Below are positions 35,741 to 44,503 of a DNA stretch of 64,000 nt, piece after piece (positions within the stretch are counted from its first letter, which is position 1; every line of letters begins with the position of its first letter). The position numbers and the translations under genes are program-made. The stretch is taken from NCBI GenBank assembly GCA_949283655.1, contig CASDTH010000032.1, positions 80,150 to 144,149 on the forward strand, in the 5' to 3' direction. The notes below the pieces were generated by a model. It was not told the origin of the DNA, ran no database searches, and worked only from the letters and a program-made list of their open reading frames with translations. Origin of the DNA: an uncultured bacterium (GTDB lineage: Bacteria; Bacillota; Clostridia; Oscillospirales; Acutalibacteraceae).

Positions 35741-36277
35741 ATGAGCGGCAGGCCGAATCTCAGCCCCCGTGCGCAAAAAACGGCGTTGCTCGGTATGCTC
35801 GGCGGGGTCGCGCTGGCATTATCATTCCTTGAGAGTCTGATTCCCGGGATGCCGGGGCTCCCTCCCGGTGCAAAGCCCGGCTTTTCCAATATTGCCGTTA
35901 TGGCTGCCGCCGCCCATCTTGGACTTCCGGGTTCGCTTTGCATCATGCTGCTGAAGGCGGGCTATGCATTGCTCAGCCGAGGGGCATCCGCCGGCTTTAT
36001 GAGCCTTTCGGGCGGCGTGCTGAGCATGGCGGTGATGCTCCTATTGCTGCGCGGCAGGCGCAATCCATTTGGGGCAGTGGGGGCAGGCATTCTGTGTGCG
36101 CTTGCACATAACCTTGGCCAGCTGCTCGCCGCTTGGGCACTCACTGGCACGAGCGCCATCCTCGGCTATGCGCCGCTGCTGATGCTGTTCGCCCTGCTGA
36201 CCGGCATCGCCACAGGCGCTGTATACGGGGCGGTGTCGCCCTATTGCAATCGAATTTTTCCTTCTCTTCCAAAATAA
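35741..36277 (+). CDS. Gx transporter family protein (HepA-like membrane protein)
   Basis: 178 residues with AAAAGGAGG before the ATG. Five to six hydrophobic helices; the conserved start LGMLGGVALALSFLESLIPGMPGLPPGAKPGFSNI is family-typical. Often annotated 'heptaprenyl diphosphate synthase component I', but its integral-membrane ECF-S-like nature fits a small-molecule uptake protein better. It commonly lies in the NusG-II/ApbE/Rnf neighbourhood, as here. Flavin or quinone-precursor supply is only a guess. Confidence 0.85.
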   Translation: MSGRPNLSPRAQKTALLGMLGGVALALSFLESLIPGMPGLPPGAKPGFSNIAVMAAAAHLGLPGSLCIMLLKAGYALLSRGASAGFMSLSGGVLSMAVMLLLLRGRRNPFGAVGAGILCALAHNLGQLLAAWALTGTSAILGYAPLLMLFALLTGIATGAVYGAVSPYCNRIFPSLPK

Positions 36278-36306
36278 ATTAAGCTTGAAAGCAAGGGGTT
36301 GAACAG

Positions 36307-37662
36307 ATGAAACCTGAAAAAATGAAGGGCGTGCTCACGGCGGTGCGCAAGCCGCGCGGCGGCGTGAGTGTTTCGCACAATAAAAATACCGCCGAGATGG
36401 AACCTGTGCGCATGCCCTCCCCGGAGCGTGTGGTGCTGCCCATGCAGCAGCACATTGGCGTGCCGTGCGTGCCGGTGGTCAAGGTGGGTGACACAGTCGC
36501 CGTCGGCCAGGTTGTAGGAGATAGCGATAAATTCATCAGCGCGCCGATTCATGCTTCCATTTCCGGCAAGGTATCCGCCATTGGGGAGTGCACGCTGCCC
36601 TCCGGCACACGGGTGCAGAGCGTCACAATTGATTCCGATGGCGAAATGCGCCTCTACGAGGGCGTGAAACCGCCAAAGGTCAACAACCGGGAGGCTTTTC
36701 TGCGAGCTGTGCGCGCCTCTGGCCTGGTCGGCATGGGTGGCGCCGGTTTCCCAACCCATGCCAAGCTGCGCATCCCGCCGGATAAGCATATTGACACCCT
36801 CATTGTCAACGCGGCGGAATGTGAGCCATACATCACGGTCGATTACCGGGAATGTATTGATAACTCCTGGGATATTATGTCCGGCCTTTTCACCATCCGG
36901 GAGCTGCTCGGCATTGATAATGTCATCATCGCCGTGGAGGATAATAAGCCTGCCGCTTTTGATGTGCTCAGCCGGATTGCAAACAATAGCAACGATGTCG
37001 GCAATCACGTCAAGTTGATGGCGTTAAAATCCATCTATCCGCAGGGTGCGGAAAAGATGATGGTGCAGTCCGCCACGGGCCGCCGCGTTCCGCCGGGCAA
37101 GCTTCCGGCGGATGTGGGCTGCATTGTGATGAATGTCGGCAGCGTCGCCTTTATTTCCAGATACTTAAAATCCGGCAAGCCGTTCGTCTCCCGCTCCATC
37201 ACGGTGGATGGTTCCGCCATTGCCGAGCCGAAAAATATTCGGCTGCCCATTGGCACCGCGATTGCGGATGTCGTCGATTTCTGCGGAGGTTACCAAGGCG
37301 AGGTCTATAAATTGCTCATGGGCGGCCCGATGATGGGCCTCGCTCTGGCGGACGACAGCCTGCCTATTTTAAAGCAGAATAATGCCATCCTCGCCTTTGC
37401 GAGCAACTCCTACCACATCAAAAAAGAGCGCGCCTGCATTCGGTGCGGGCGCTGCGTTCAGGTTTGCCCGATGAGCCTGATGCCCACACTCATCGAGCGC
37501 TATGCGCGTGTAAAGGATGCGGCGAGCCTTAGCCGCATCGGCGTCAACGTCTGTATGGAATGTGGCAGCTGCGCATACGCTTGCCCCTCCGGGCGGCCTC
37601 TCGTGCAATATATGCGGCTGGCCAAATCAGTTGTCAGGGAAGCGGGGGAACAAAAGAAATGA
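36307..37662 (+). CDS. rnfC: Rnf complex subunit C
   Basis: 451 residues. N-terminal lipoyl-like RnfC domain (about 1-110, with MQQHIGVPCVPVVKVGDTV), a central NADH/FMN-binding SLBB domain (GAGFPTHAKL, NAAECEPYITVDYRE) and two ferredoxin-type 4Fe-4S motifs: CIRCGRCVQVCP near 377 and CMECGSCAYACP near 417. RnfC takes part in NAD+ reduction at the cytoplasmic face of the complex, which couples ferredoxin oxidation to Na+ or H+ export. It overlaps rnfD by ATGA. Confidence 0.97.
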   Translation: MKPEKMKGVLTAVRKPRGGVSVSHNKNTAEMEPVRMPSPERVVLPMQQHIGVPCVPVVKVGDTVAVGQVVGDSDKFISAPIHASISGKVSAIGECTLPSGTRVQSVTIDSDGEMRLYEGVKPPKVNNREAFLRAVRASGLVGMGGAGFPTHAKLRIPPDKHIDTLIVNAAECEPYITVDYRECIDNSWDIMSGLFTIRELLGIDNVIIAVEDNKPAAFDVLSRIANNSNDVGNHVKLMALKSIYPQGAEKMMVQSATGRRVPPGKLPADVGCIVMNVGSVAFISRYLKSGKPFVSRSITVDGSAIAEPKNIRLPIGTAIADVVDFCGGYQGEVYKLLMGGPMMGLALADDSLPILKQNNAILAFASNSYHIKKERACIRCGRCVQVCPMSLMPTLIERYARVKDAASLSRIGVNVCMECGSCAYACPSGRPLVQYMRLAKSVVREAGEQKK

Positions 37663-38684
37663 GTTTCACAAAAAAGCTGACAGTCAGCGCCTCGCCGCAT
37701 GTGCGCTCGCCTGAAACCACCACTGGGATCATGCTGGATGTAATCATCGCTCTGATCCCGGCGCTCGCGGCCAGCGTCTGGCTCTTTGGGCCGCGCACGC
37801 TGCTCGTCACGGCAACCACCATTCTCACCTGCATGCTCAGCGAATTTTTAAGCCGTAAAATTATGAAGCGCTCCGGCACATTGGGAGATCTGAGCGCCAT
37901 TGTCACAGGGATTCTGCTCGCCTTCAACCTGCCTGCCACCATCCCTCTGTGGGTCGCCGCAATTGGCGGCGTGGTAGCGATTGTGGTGGTCAAGCAGTTT
38001 TTCGGCGGCATCGGGCAAAACTTTGTCAACCCCGCCCTGGTGGGGCGCATCGTGCTGATGGCCTCGTTTCCGACAATGATGTCCACCTGGGTGCAGCCTT
38101 TCGCCTGGCGGGGCGCACAGGCAGTCACCACAGCCTCCCCACTCGCTTCCATCACCTCCATGCTCGCTACCGGGGATGTTTCCGCTGCGGCGCTGTCCAC
38201 CAACACAGCGTTGCCATCCCTATGGCAAATGCTCATTGGCCAGCGGCAGGGCTGCCTGGGCGAGGTCTGCGCCGTAGCGCTGCTGCTCGGCTTTGCCTAT
38301 CTGCTCATCCGCCGCGTGATCACCCCTACGATCCCGCTGACCTATATCGGCACCGTAGCGGTGATCATGCTGATCGCGGGGAAGGGCAGCCTCCCCTTTG
38401 TCGCTTATGAGGTGCTGGGCGGCGGCCTGCTACTGGGTGCGATCTTTATGGCGACGGATTATACCACCTCTCCGATCAACTTTAAGGGCAAGCTCATCTA
38501 CGGCATCGGCTGCGGGATTTTGACTGCTCTCATTCGCCTGTTCGGCAGCCTACCGGAGGGCGTCTCCTTCTCCATTATCATCATGAATATTCTGGTTCCG
38601 CATATTGAGCGATTGACGACACCCAAGCCCTTCGGCAGCGTCAAGGAGCCCAAAAAACGGCAAGAAAAGGAGGCAAAGGTATGA
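37659..38684 (+). CDS. rnfD: Rnf complex subunit D
   Basis: 341 residues from ATG 37659 (MSFTKKLTVSASPHVR), overlapping the rnfC stop by four bases. About nine to ten helices; the typical GQNFVNPALVGRI and ATDYTTSPI motifs are present. The usual flavinylation site S/T-G/S-A-T-P-L appears as TTASPLAS (near residue 161), with Ser in place of the usual Thr acceptor. RnfD carries covalent FMN and forms part of the ion channel. It overlaps rnfG by ATGA. Confidence 0.97.
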   Translation: MSFTKKLTVSASPHVRSPETTTGIMLDVIIALIPALAASVWLFGPRTLLVTATTILTCMLSEFLSRKIMKRSGTLGDLSAIVTGILLAFNLPATIPLWVAAIGGVVAIVVVKQFFGGIGQNFVNPALVGRIVLMASFPTMMSTWVQPFAWRGAQAVTTASPLASITSMLATGDVSAAALSTNTALPSLWQMLIGQRQGCLGEVCAVALLLGFAYLLIRRVITPTIPLTYIGTVAVIMLIAGKGSLPFVAYEVLGGGLLLGAIFMATDYTTSPINFKGKLIYGIGCGILTALIRLFGSLPEGVSFSIIIMNILVPHIERLTTPKPFGSVKEPKKRQEKEAKV

Positions 38685-39265
38685 AAGAGAGGAAGGGCCT
38701 TTTCAAAGCCATCTTCATCCCGACCATCTCCCTCTTTGTCATCTGCGCGGTATCCACGGTGCTGCTCGCTGTTACAAATGAAATCACAGCGCCGATGATC
38801 GCAGAGCTGGCAGCTCAAACCGCCGCCCAGACGCGCCAGCTGGTGCTCGAAGGTGCCCAAAGCTTCAGCGAGGAGAAGACGGTTTCGCTGGACGGCGCGG
38901 ATTACACTTACTATGAGGGTCTCAGCGGCGGCAGCGTTGTCGGCTATGTTTTCACCACTACGAGCAAGGGCTACGGCGGCGATGTGGAGATTATGACCGG
39001 CGTCAGCCGCAGCGGCGAGGTAACCGGCGTGCAAACGCTGACGCTCAACGAAACAGCCGGCCTCGGCATGAACGCGCAGAAGGATTCCTTCCGCGATCAG
39101 TTCAAAGGGAAAAGCGGCCAAATCGGCGTTGCCAAAAATAATCCAGGTGAAAACGAAATACAGGCGCTGACCGGGGCAACCATCACCTCCCAGGCGGTGA
39201 CGGATGCGGTCAATATCGCGCTGGAGCTGTATCAGCAGATCACGGGAGGTGTGGCAAATGGCTGA
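38681..39265 (+). CDS. rnfG: Rnf complex subunit G
   Basis: 194 residues with one N-terminal membrane helix (about 9-30) and an FMN-binding domain. The flavinylation motif TGATIT lies at about 164-169, so the terminal Thr is the expected covalent FMN site set by ApbE. The domain faces outside. It overlaps the start of rnfE by eight bases. Confidence 0.96.
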   Translation: MKERKGLFKAIFIPTISLFVICAVSTVLLAVTNEITAPMIAELAAQTAAQTRQLVLEGAQSFSEEKTVSLDGADYTYYEGLSGGSVVGYVFTTTSKGYGGDVEIMTGVSRSGEVTGVQTLTLNETAGLGMNAQKDSFRDQFKGKSGQIGVAKNNPGENEIQALTGATITSQAVTDAVNIALELYQQITGGVANG

Positions 39266-39962
39266 AAAAAGAAGCTTGGGCAAGGAGTTCACCAAAGGCC
39301 TGCTCAAAGAAAACCCGGTGCTGCGCCTTGTGCTCGGCACCTGCCCCACTTTGGCCGTGACCACCTCGGTGGAGAGCGCGCTGGGCATGGGAGCTGCGGC
39401 CGCGATTGTGCTGGTTTGCTCCAATATCGTGATCTCCGCGCTGCGCAAGGTGATCCCCTCTAAGGTGCGCATTCCCTGCTACATTGTCGTCATTGCCGCA
39501 TTTGTAACGATTGTGCAAATGCTGGTCAAGGCCTTCCTGCCGCAGATTGATGAGCAGCTGGGCGTTTATCTGCCACTCATCGTCGTCAATTGCATTATTC
39601 TCGGCCGGGCGGAGGCCTTCGCGGGCAAAAACCCGATTGTTGCCTCCGCGCTCGACGGCCTTGGCATGGGCGTCGGCTTTACGGCGGCCCTGCTTGCAAT
39701 GGGTGCTATCCGTGAGCTACTCGGCGCTGGCACGCTGTTGGGCCATCAGATCATTCCGGGCGCTATCGCGCCGATGATCATCTTTATCCTGCCGCCCGGA
39801 GGGTTCTTCGTTTTTGGCATGCTGATCGCCTGCGCGAACCGGCTCGCCGAACGCAAAGGCAAACCCAGGGCAACACTGAGCTGCGGCTCCTGCCCGATGG
39901 CGGACGCTTGTGCGCACGCAGCGTGCGAAACGGCCGAAGCAAAGGAGGGTGAGGCAAAATGA
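39258..39962 (+). CDS. rnfE: Rnf complex subunit E
   Basis: 234 residues from ATG 39258 (MAEKRSLGKEF), with GGGAGGTG upstream. Six helices with NPVLRLVLGTCPTLAVTTS, the Cys in GTCP being a ligand of the buried 2Fe-2S centre shared with RnfA, and the mirrored LIVVNCIILGRAEAFA. A Cys-rich C-terminal tail (LSCGSCPMADACAHAAC) is longer than in most RnfE proteins and could bind metal. It overlaps rnfA. Confidence 0.96.
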   Translation: MAEKRSLGKEFTKGLLKENPVLRLVLGTCPTLAVTTSVESALGMGAAAAIVLVCSNIVISALRKVIPSKVRIPCYIVVIAAFVTIVQMLVKAFLPQIDEQLGVYLPLIVVNCIILGRAEAFAGKNPIVASALDGLGMGVGFTAALLAMGAIRELLGAGTLLGHQIIPGAIAPMIIFILPPGGFFVFGMLIACANRLAERKGKPRATLSCGSCPMADACAHAACETAEAKEGEAK

Positions 39963-40552
39963 AGCTTTTCCTTGCCATTTTAATGACCGGTATCCTGACG
40001 GAAAATTTTGTCCTCTCCAAATTTTTGGGCATCTGCCCCTTCCTCGGCGTCTCCAAAAAGCTCAACACGGCACTCGGCATGAGCACTGCCGTTATTTTTG
40101 TCATGGTGCTCTCCACTGCCGTCACCTACCCGATCAATCAATATCTGCTCGTAAAAAATGGGCTGGAATATTTGCAGACGCTTGTTTTTATCCTCGTGAT
40201 TGCGGCGCTTGTGCAGCTTGTGGAGATTGCGCTCAAAAAATTTCTGCCGGCGCTATATAACTCGCTGGGTATCTATCTGCCTCTGATCACCACAAACTGC
40301 GCCGTGCTTGGCGTTGTGCTGCTGAATATTGATAAGGGCTATGGCTTCTGGCAATCCATCGTCAACTCCCTGGGCGGCGGCCTCGGCTTTATGCTGGCCA
40401 TGGTGCTGTTTGCCGGCGTGCGCGAGCGGCTGGAATCCTGCGAGGTGCCGAAATTTTTGCAGGGGCTGCCGATTACGCTGATCGCCGCATCGCTGGTATC
40501 CGTCTCCTTTTTGGGGTTTACGGGGATTGTCGAGGGCATGTTTGGCTCCTGA
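39959..40552 (+). CDS. rnfA: Rnf complex subunit A
   Basis: 197 residues, six helices, with ENFVLSKFLGICPFLGVSKK and the mirrored PLITTNCAVLGVVLL; each Cys helps to hold the membrane 2Fe-2S centre with RnfE. It overlaps rnfE by ATGA; 101 bases separate it from rnfB. Confidence 0.97.
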   Translation: MKLFLAILMTGILTENFVLSKFLGICPFLGVSKKLNTALGMSTAVIFVMVLSTAVTYPINQYLLVKNGLEYLQTLVFILVIAALVQLVEIALKKFLPALYNSLGIYLPLITTNCAVLGVVLLNIDKGYGFWQSIVNSLGGGLGFMLAMVLFAGVRERLESCEVPKFLQGLPITLIAASLVSVSFLGFTGIVEGMFGS

Positions 40553-40653
40553 GTCAGCCAAACAGCCGTGTTTAGGCAAGCCGAGCGCTCTGTGCCGCCG
40601 GGATTGTAGGCAAAGCACGGCGGCGCGGCTTGCAGCGAAAGGATGATGATACG

Positions 40654-41472
40654 ATGAACCCCATCTTGCTCTCTGTTTTGATCGTAGCGGCCATTGGCTT
40701 GTTAGCCGGTTTGGGCCTTGCAATCGCCTCTATCGTGATGGCGGTGCCGGTGGATGAAAAAGCGGAAGCACTAGAGGCTGTGCTCCCCGGCGCGAACTGC
40801 GGCGCGTGCGGCTTTTCCGGCTGCTCCGGGTACGCGAAAGCCCTCTCGGAGGGAAAAACCACGCAGACGGCTCTTTGCGCCCCGGGCGGCAGCGAGGCGG
40901 CGAAGGCAGTCGCTGCGCTTCTTGGCCTCTCGGCGGAAAATGTTGTGCCCATGGCGGCGACTGTCCTCTGCCGTGGGAACCACACCAACACGGGCACAAA
41001 ATTTGATTACGCCGGCGTGCAGAGCTGCAAAATGGCCACACAGCTGTTTGGCGGCTCCTCTCTGTGCAGCTATGGCTGCCTGGGCTATGGCGATTGCGCA
41101 GCAGCCTGCCCCTATGGCGCGATTACCGTATGCGAGGGCGTGGCACAAGTGAACCCGATGCTCTGCCGCGCATGCAAGCTCTGCGTGAAAGCCTGCCCCA
41201 AGCAATTGATTACCTTACTGCCCCTACACGAGGCAAAGGCTGCCGTCCTCTGCCGTAACAAAGATAAGGGCGGCCCGGCACGAAAGGCCTGCAAGGCGTC
41301 CTGCATCGGCTGCATGCGCTGTGTGAAGGCCTGCGAATACGGGGCTGTGACGGTGCGAAACAACCTTGCCAGCATTGACCCCGCCAAATGCACCGCCTGC
41401 GGCAAGTGCATGGGGGTTTGCCCCTCAGGCTGCATTCGCCTGCTTGGAACAACAGCAGGGGTACAATCATAA
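40654..41472 (+). CDS. rnfB: Rnf complex subunit B
   Basis: 272 residues from ATG 40654 (MNPILLSVLI). An N-terminal membrane helix (5-26), then the RnfB 4Fe-4S motif GANCGACGFSGCSGYA and a closing CAPGG, then ferredoxin-type clusters: CSYGCLGYGDCAAACP, CRACKLCVKACP, CIGCMRCVKACE and CTACGKCMGVCP. It takes electrons from reduced ferredoxin. It is last in rnfCDGEAB, the standard order in acetogens and clostridia. Confidence 0.97.
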   Translation: MNPILLSVLIVAAIGLLAGLGLAIASIVMAVPVDEKAEALEAVLPGANCGACGFSGCSGYAKALSEGKTTQTALCAPGGSEAAKAVAALLGLSAENVVPMAATVLCRGNHTNTGTKFDYAGVQSCKMATQLFGGSSLCSYGCLGYGDCAAACPYGAITVCEGVAQVNPMLCRACKLCVKACPKQLITLLPLHEAKAAVLCRNKDKGGPARKACKASCIGCMRCVKACEYGAVTVRNNLASIDPAKCTACGKCMGVCPSGCIRLLGTTAGVQS

Positions 41473-41508
41473 AAACGCCACTCTTTAAGAAAGGTTATTT
41501 TCACTGCT

Positions 41509-42798
41509 ATGAAGCAACAAGCATTATCCGTCCGCCACCTGTTCGGCATTCCGATTGTGCGCGGTGCAGGAGGAAATTACAGCATTCCTCAAATCGACCT
41601 GAGCGAAACCCCGGGAGGGCTTGAGCCTCTCATCACAGTGGATCACACGGGACCCTATCTGGGGCATCCGGATTCTATCCTGTGTAAAACGGGAGAAATC
41701 CTTACGTTTTTCCCCGCCGGCCATGGGCGGGGCGCTGTGCTGGGCAGAATCAGCCCGGACGGCGGCAGAACCTGGCGCTCTCTTGAAAACACGCCGAAGA
41801 GCTGGGAGCGCTCCCGCGAAACGCCCACTGTTTACCGGCTGGAATTTGCGGATACAGCAAGAAGCGATCTCCTGATCCTGATCTGTGCGAATCCGGACTG
41901 GCCCGGTGATAAGGGCAACGGCGGCTTTCAGTGCTCGCTCTCAGCGGATGAGGGCAAAACCTGGAGCGAATTTAAAACGTTTTATGAGAAGGGCAGTCCC
42001 CATGCCGTTGTGCCGATTGTGGCGATGAGCGCTTTGACGCGTCTGAAGGAAAACGGCCGGTTTGTGGATAGATGGATGGGCATCTTCCACGATAAGCGCT
42101 TTGTCAACTATAAAACCATCCTCTCCTTTGATCCAAATGGCTGCATGCAGTGGAGCCCGCCGGAGCCCTATTTTGCCGCCCACCGCGCCATTGAGCGCGG
42201 CTCCAGAATGTGCGAGGTAGAGATGCTTCGCTCAGAAGGCGGCCTAGGGGACGAGCTCTGCCTGATCACCCGCAGCCAGACGAAAAAGGTCAATTCCCTC
42301 ATCTCCTTCTCCTCCGATGAGGGCAAAACCTGGTCCGCCCCCCGTGCGCTGCCCGCCGCGCTCAACGGTGAGCGCCACAAAGCCGAGTGGACGAAGGATG
42401 GCCGCCTTTTCATCACCTTCCGCTCCATTGAGCGCGATCCCGTCAAAAACCGCGTCCACCGCGAAAGGGGCCATGAAAAGCGCGGGTGGTACAGCGAGGG
42501 CTGGATCGCCTGGGTCGGCACCTATGAGGACCTCAAAGCCGGCCGGGAGGGACAATACCGCATCAAGCTCGCTCACACCTATCTTGACGGACAAACCGAG
42601 CCCTCGATCGTCGCTAACGGCGACACCGGCTATTGCGGCAATGTCGTGCTCGAGGATGGCACGGTTTTCTCCTGCACCTACGGCTGCTTTGGCGAAACCT
42701 GTGAGAAGGATGGACGGCAAACTCTGCGCACCTATATTGCCGGGCGCAGAGTTGACCTGGCCTTAACAGACCGTCTGGCACAAAAAGAGGCCTTATAA
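41509..42798 (+). CDS. Sialidase-superfamily (BNR/Asp-box) protein without signal peptide
   Basis: 429 residues. Three Asp-box repeats (SPDGGRTW near 84, SADEGKTW near 145, SSDEGKTW near 267) mark a six-bladed propeller of the sialidase type. The region GHPDSIL-FFPAGHGRGAV and the C-terminal NGDTGYCGNVVLEDGT are shared with the next gene. It has no signal peptide: the first 25 residues are polar. The ribosome-binding site (AAGAAAGG, 14 bases away) is weak. The exact glycosidic bond is unknown; exo-sialidase is likely by superfamily only. It lies 36 bases after rnfB but is probably functionally separate. Confidence 0.8.
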   Translation: MKQQALSVRHLFGIPIVRGAGGNYSIPQIDLSETPGGLEPLITVDHTGPYLGHPDSILCKTGEILTFFPAGHGRGAVLGRISPDGGRTWRSLENTPKSWERSRETPTVYRLEFADTARSDLLILICANPDWPGDKGNGGFQCSLSADEGKTWSEFKTFYEKGSPHAVVPIVAMSALTRLKENGRFVDRWMGIFHDKRFVNYKTILSFDPNGCMQWSPPEPYFAAHRAIERGSRMCEVEMLRSEGGLGDELCLITRSQTKKVNSLISFSSDEGKTWSAPRALPAALNGERHKAEWTKDGRLFITFRSIERDPVKNRVHRERGHEKRGWYSEGWIAWVGTYEDLKAGREGQYRIKLAHTYLDGQTEPSIVANGDTGYCGNVVLEDGTVFSCTYGCFGETCEKDGRQTLRTYIAGRRVDLALTDRLAQKEAL

Positions 42799-42821
42799 AC
42801 GATTGAAGGGAGAAGCACCAA

Positions 42822-44153
42822 ATGCTTTCTTTTGTTTTTCGGATCGTCGCGCAGTTCCTAGCAGCGCTGATCTGCTTTTTGCCCGCATTGATCGGGAGCT
42901 TCACCCCCGGCTCTGCCTATACGATTCCTCAAATTGACCTGAGCGCAGTCCCGGCGAATGTCTCGCCGGAATTCGCTGCGCTCTATGAGCAAACCATTGT
43001 GGATGACAGCCGTAATTATCTCGCGCATCCGGATTCCGTCTTGCTGAAAAACGGCAATATCCTGACGATGTACCCCGCCGGGCATGGCAAGGGCGCCGTT
43101 CTCAATAAGGTAAGTACGGATGGCGGCCGCACCTATTCCTCCTCCATCGCCAATACGCCCGCAAGCTGGGTCAATTCACAGGAAACGCCCACGGTTTACC
43201 GGCTTCCGTTCACGGATGGTAAAACGGCGGATAAACTGATCATGATTTCCGCTAATCCCGATTGGGGTAGCGGCTCCACAGGCGGTTTCAACTGCTCCCT
43301 CTCCACGGACGAGGGGCAAACTTGGACGGAATTCCAAACCTTTTACGGGGAGGGGCAATTCCCAAAGGTCGTCCCGATTGTCGCCATGAGCTCCCTGACA
43401 CAGCTCAAGGAAAACGGGCAGTTTGTGGATAAATGGATGGGCATTTTTCATGATGCGCACTTTACAAACTATAAAACCATCCTGACCTTTGATGAGGCCG
43501 GCAGCATGCATTGGTCGATCCCGGTCCCATATTTTGTGCAGCATTGGGTGCGTCAATACGCCACGCAGATGTGCGAGGTAGAGATCATCCGTTCGGATGG
43601 CGGGCGGGGGGATGAGCTCTGCCTGATTACGCGCAGCAACACCAAGAAGAGCAATTCATTGATCTCCTTTTCTCAGGATGAGGGCAAAACCTGGTCCACT
43701 CCGCGCGAAGTGCCCGCTGCGCTCAACGGCGAGCGGCATAAGGCGGAATGGACGAAGGATGGCAGGCTTTTCATCACCTTCCGCTCTATTGAGCGGGATC
43801 CGGCCAAAAACAGCCTCTATGGGGACCCTGCCTCCGGCCGCTACAGCGAGGGCTGGATTGCCTGGATCGGCACCTATGAGGACCTCAAAGCCGGCCGGGA
43901 GGGACAATACCGCATCAAGCTCACTCACACCTATCTAGATGGCCAGACGCAGCCACAGGTCGCTGCAAATTCGGATACCGGCTACTGCGGTAATGTCGTG
44001 CTGGGGGATGGCACAATCGTAACCTCCTCCTATGGTTGCTTCGATCCAACCAAAACCTATGTGGATGAAAACGGGAATACCGTTATGAAAACCTATATCG
44101 TATCCAAGCGCATTGACCTGCGTTTAACAGACCGCCTTGCAGGCATCGCATAA
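42822..44153 (+). CDS. Secreted sialidase-superfamily (BNR/Asp-box) protein
   Basis: 443 residues with AAGGGAGAAG before the ATG. A signal peptide or anchor (residues 1-30, FVFRIVAQFLAALICFLPAL) precedes the mature start near YTIPQIDLSAV. Asp-boxes: STDGGRTY, STDEGQTW and SQDEGKTW. It is clearly a tandem duplicate of the preceding gene (IPQIDLS, KAEWTKDGRLFITFRSIERDP and YEDLKAGREGQYRIKL are the same in both), but exported. It probably degrades host or dietary glycans outside, with its partner acting in the cytoplasm. Confidence 0.82.
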   Translation: MLSFVFRIVAQFLAALICFLPALIGSFTPGSAYTIPQIDLSAVPANVSPEFAALYEQTIVDDSRNYLAHPDSVLLKNGNILTMYPAGHGKGAVLNKVSTDGGRTYSSSIANTPASWVNSQETPTVYRLPFTDGKTADKLIMISANPDWGSGSTGGFNCSLSTDEGQTWTEFQTFYGEGQFPKVVPIVAMSSLTQLKENGQFVDKWMGIFHDAHFTNYKTILTFDEAGSMHWSIPVPYFVQHWVRQYATQMCEVEIIRSDGGRGDELCLITRSNTKKSNSLISFSQDEGKTWSTPREVPAALNGERHKAEWTKDGRLFITFRSIERDPAKNSLYGDPASGRYSEGWIAWIGTYEDLKAGREGQYRIKLTHTYLDGQTQPQVAANSDTGYCGNVVLGDGTIVTSSYGCFDPTKTYVDENGNTVMKTYIVSKRIDLRLTDRLAGIA

Positions 44154-44156
44154 CCA

Positions 44157-44198
44157 AAAGCCCGTGTCTCTGCTGCTGTGGAGATGCGGGCTTATCTT
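44157..44198 (+). terminator. Terminator of the sialidase pair
   Basis: AAAAGCCCG-TGTCTC pairs with GAGATGCGGGCTT (44157-44193), followed by ATCTTATCTT. The T-run is poor, so termination may be partial. Confidence 0.55.
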
Positions 44199-44267
44199 AT
44201 CTTGGCCGCAGGCAGCGCAGAGCATATGGCAGTCTCCCCCCTTAACCATCCTCTTGCCACGGTAGCG

Positions 44268-44345
44268 AACGAAAGCGTACGCGCCTGTCCTGCGCGTACG
44301 CTTTCGTTGCCCCCCATGGCAATATTTTGCTCAAAAAATATTGCC
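44268..44345. repeat. Two perfect long inverted repeats in tandem
   Basis: First hairpin: a 17-bp perfect stem (44268-44284 with 44292-44308), 7-base loop. Second: an 11-bp perfect stem (44318-44328 with 44335-44345), 6-base loop. Neither is followed by a T-run. They lie in a 350-base gap between the sialidase and XRE genes and may be part of a small RNA or a repeat element. Confidence 0.85.
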
Positions 44346-44360
44346 GCGCATGTATGGTCA

Positions 44361-44440
44361 TGCAAATTGAAGTTAGCATATTTACAATTTGCATTTTACC
44401 ATATTCAATTCATATTTGCAATATATTAATTTGCAAATGC
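44361..44440 (+). promoter_or_regulatory. Operator-like repeats before the XRE gene
   Basis: The element ATTTGCA or its complement occurs at 44361-44367, 44387-44393 and 44414-44420, and as the palindrome ATTTGCAAAT at 44429-44438. The gene for an XRE regulator starts 65 bases downstream. This looks like an autoregulatory operator array; the surrounding DNA is AT-rich. Confidence 0.5.
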
Positions 44441-44503
44441 AATCAGTTAAATTGTTTTCTTTTCAGTTATAGCGGGTAAACTAATAGATGCGAGGTGTCC
44501 CGT

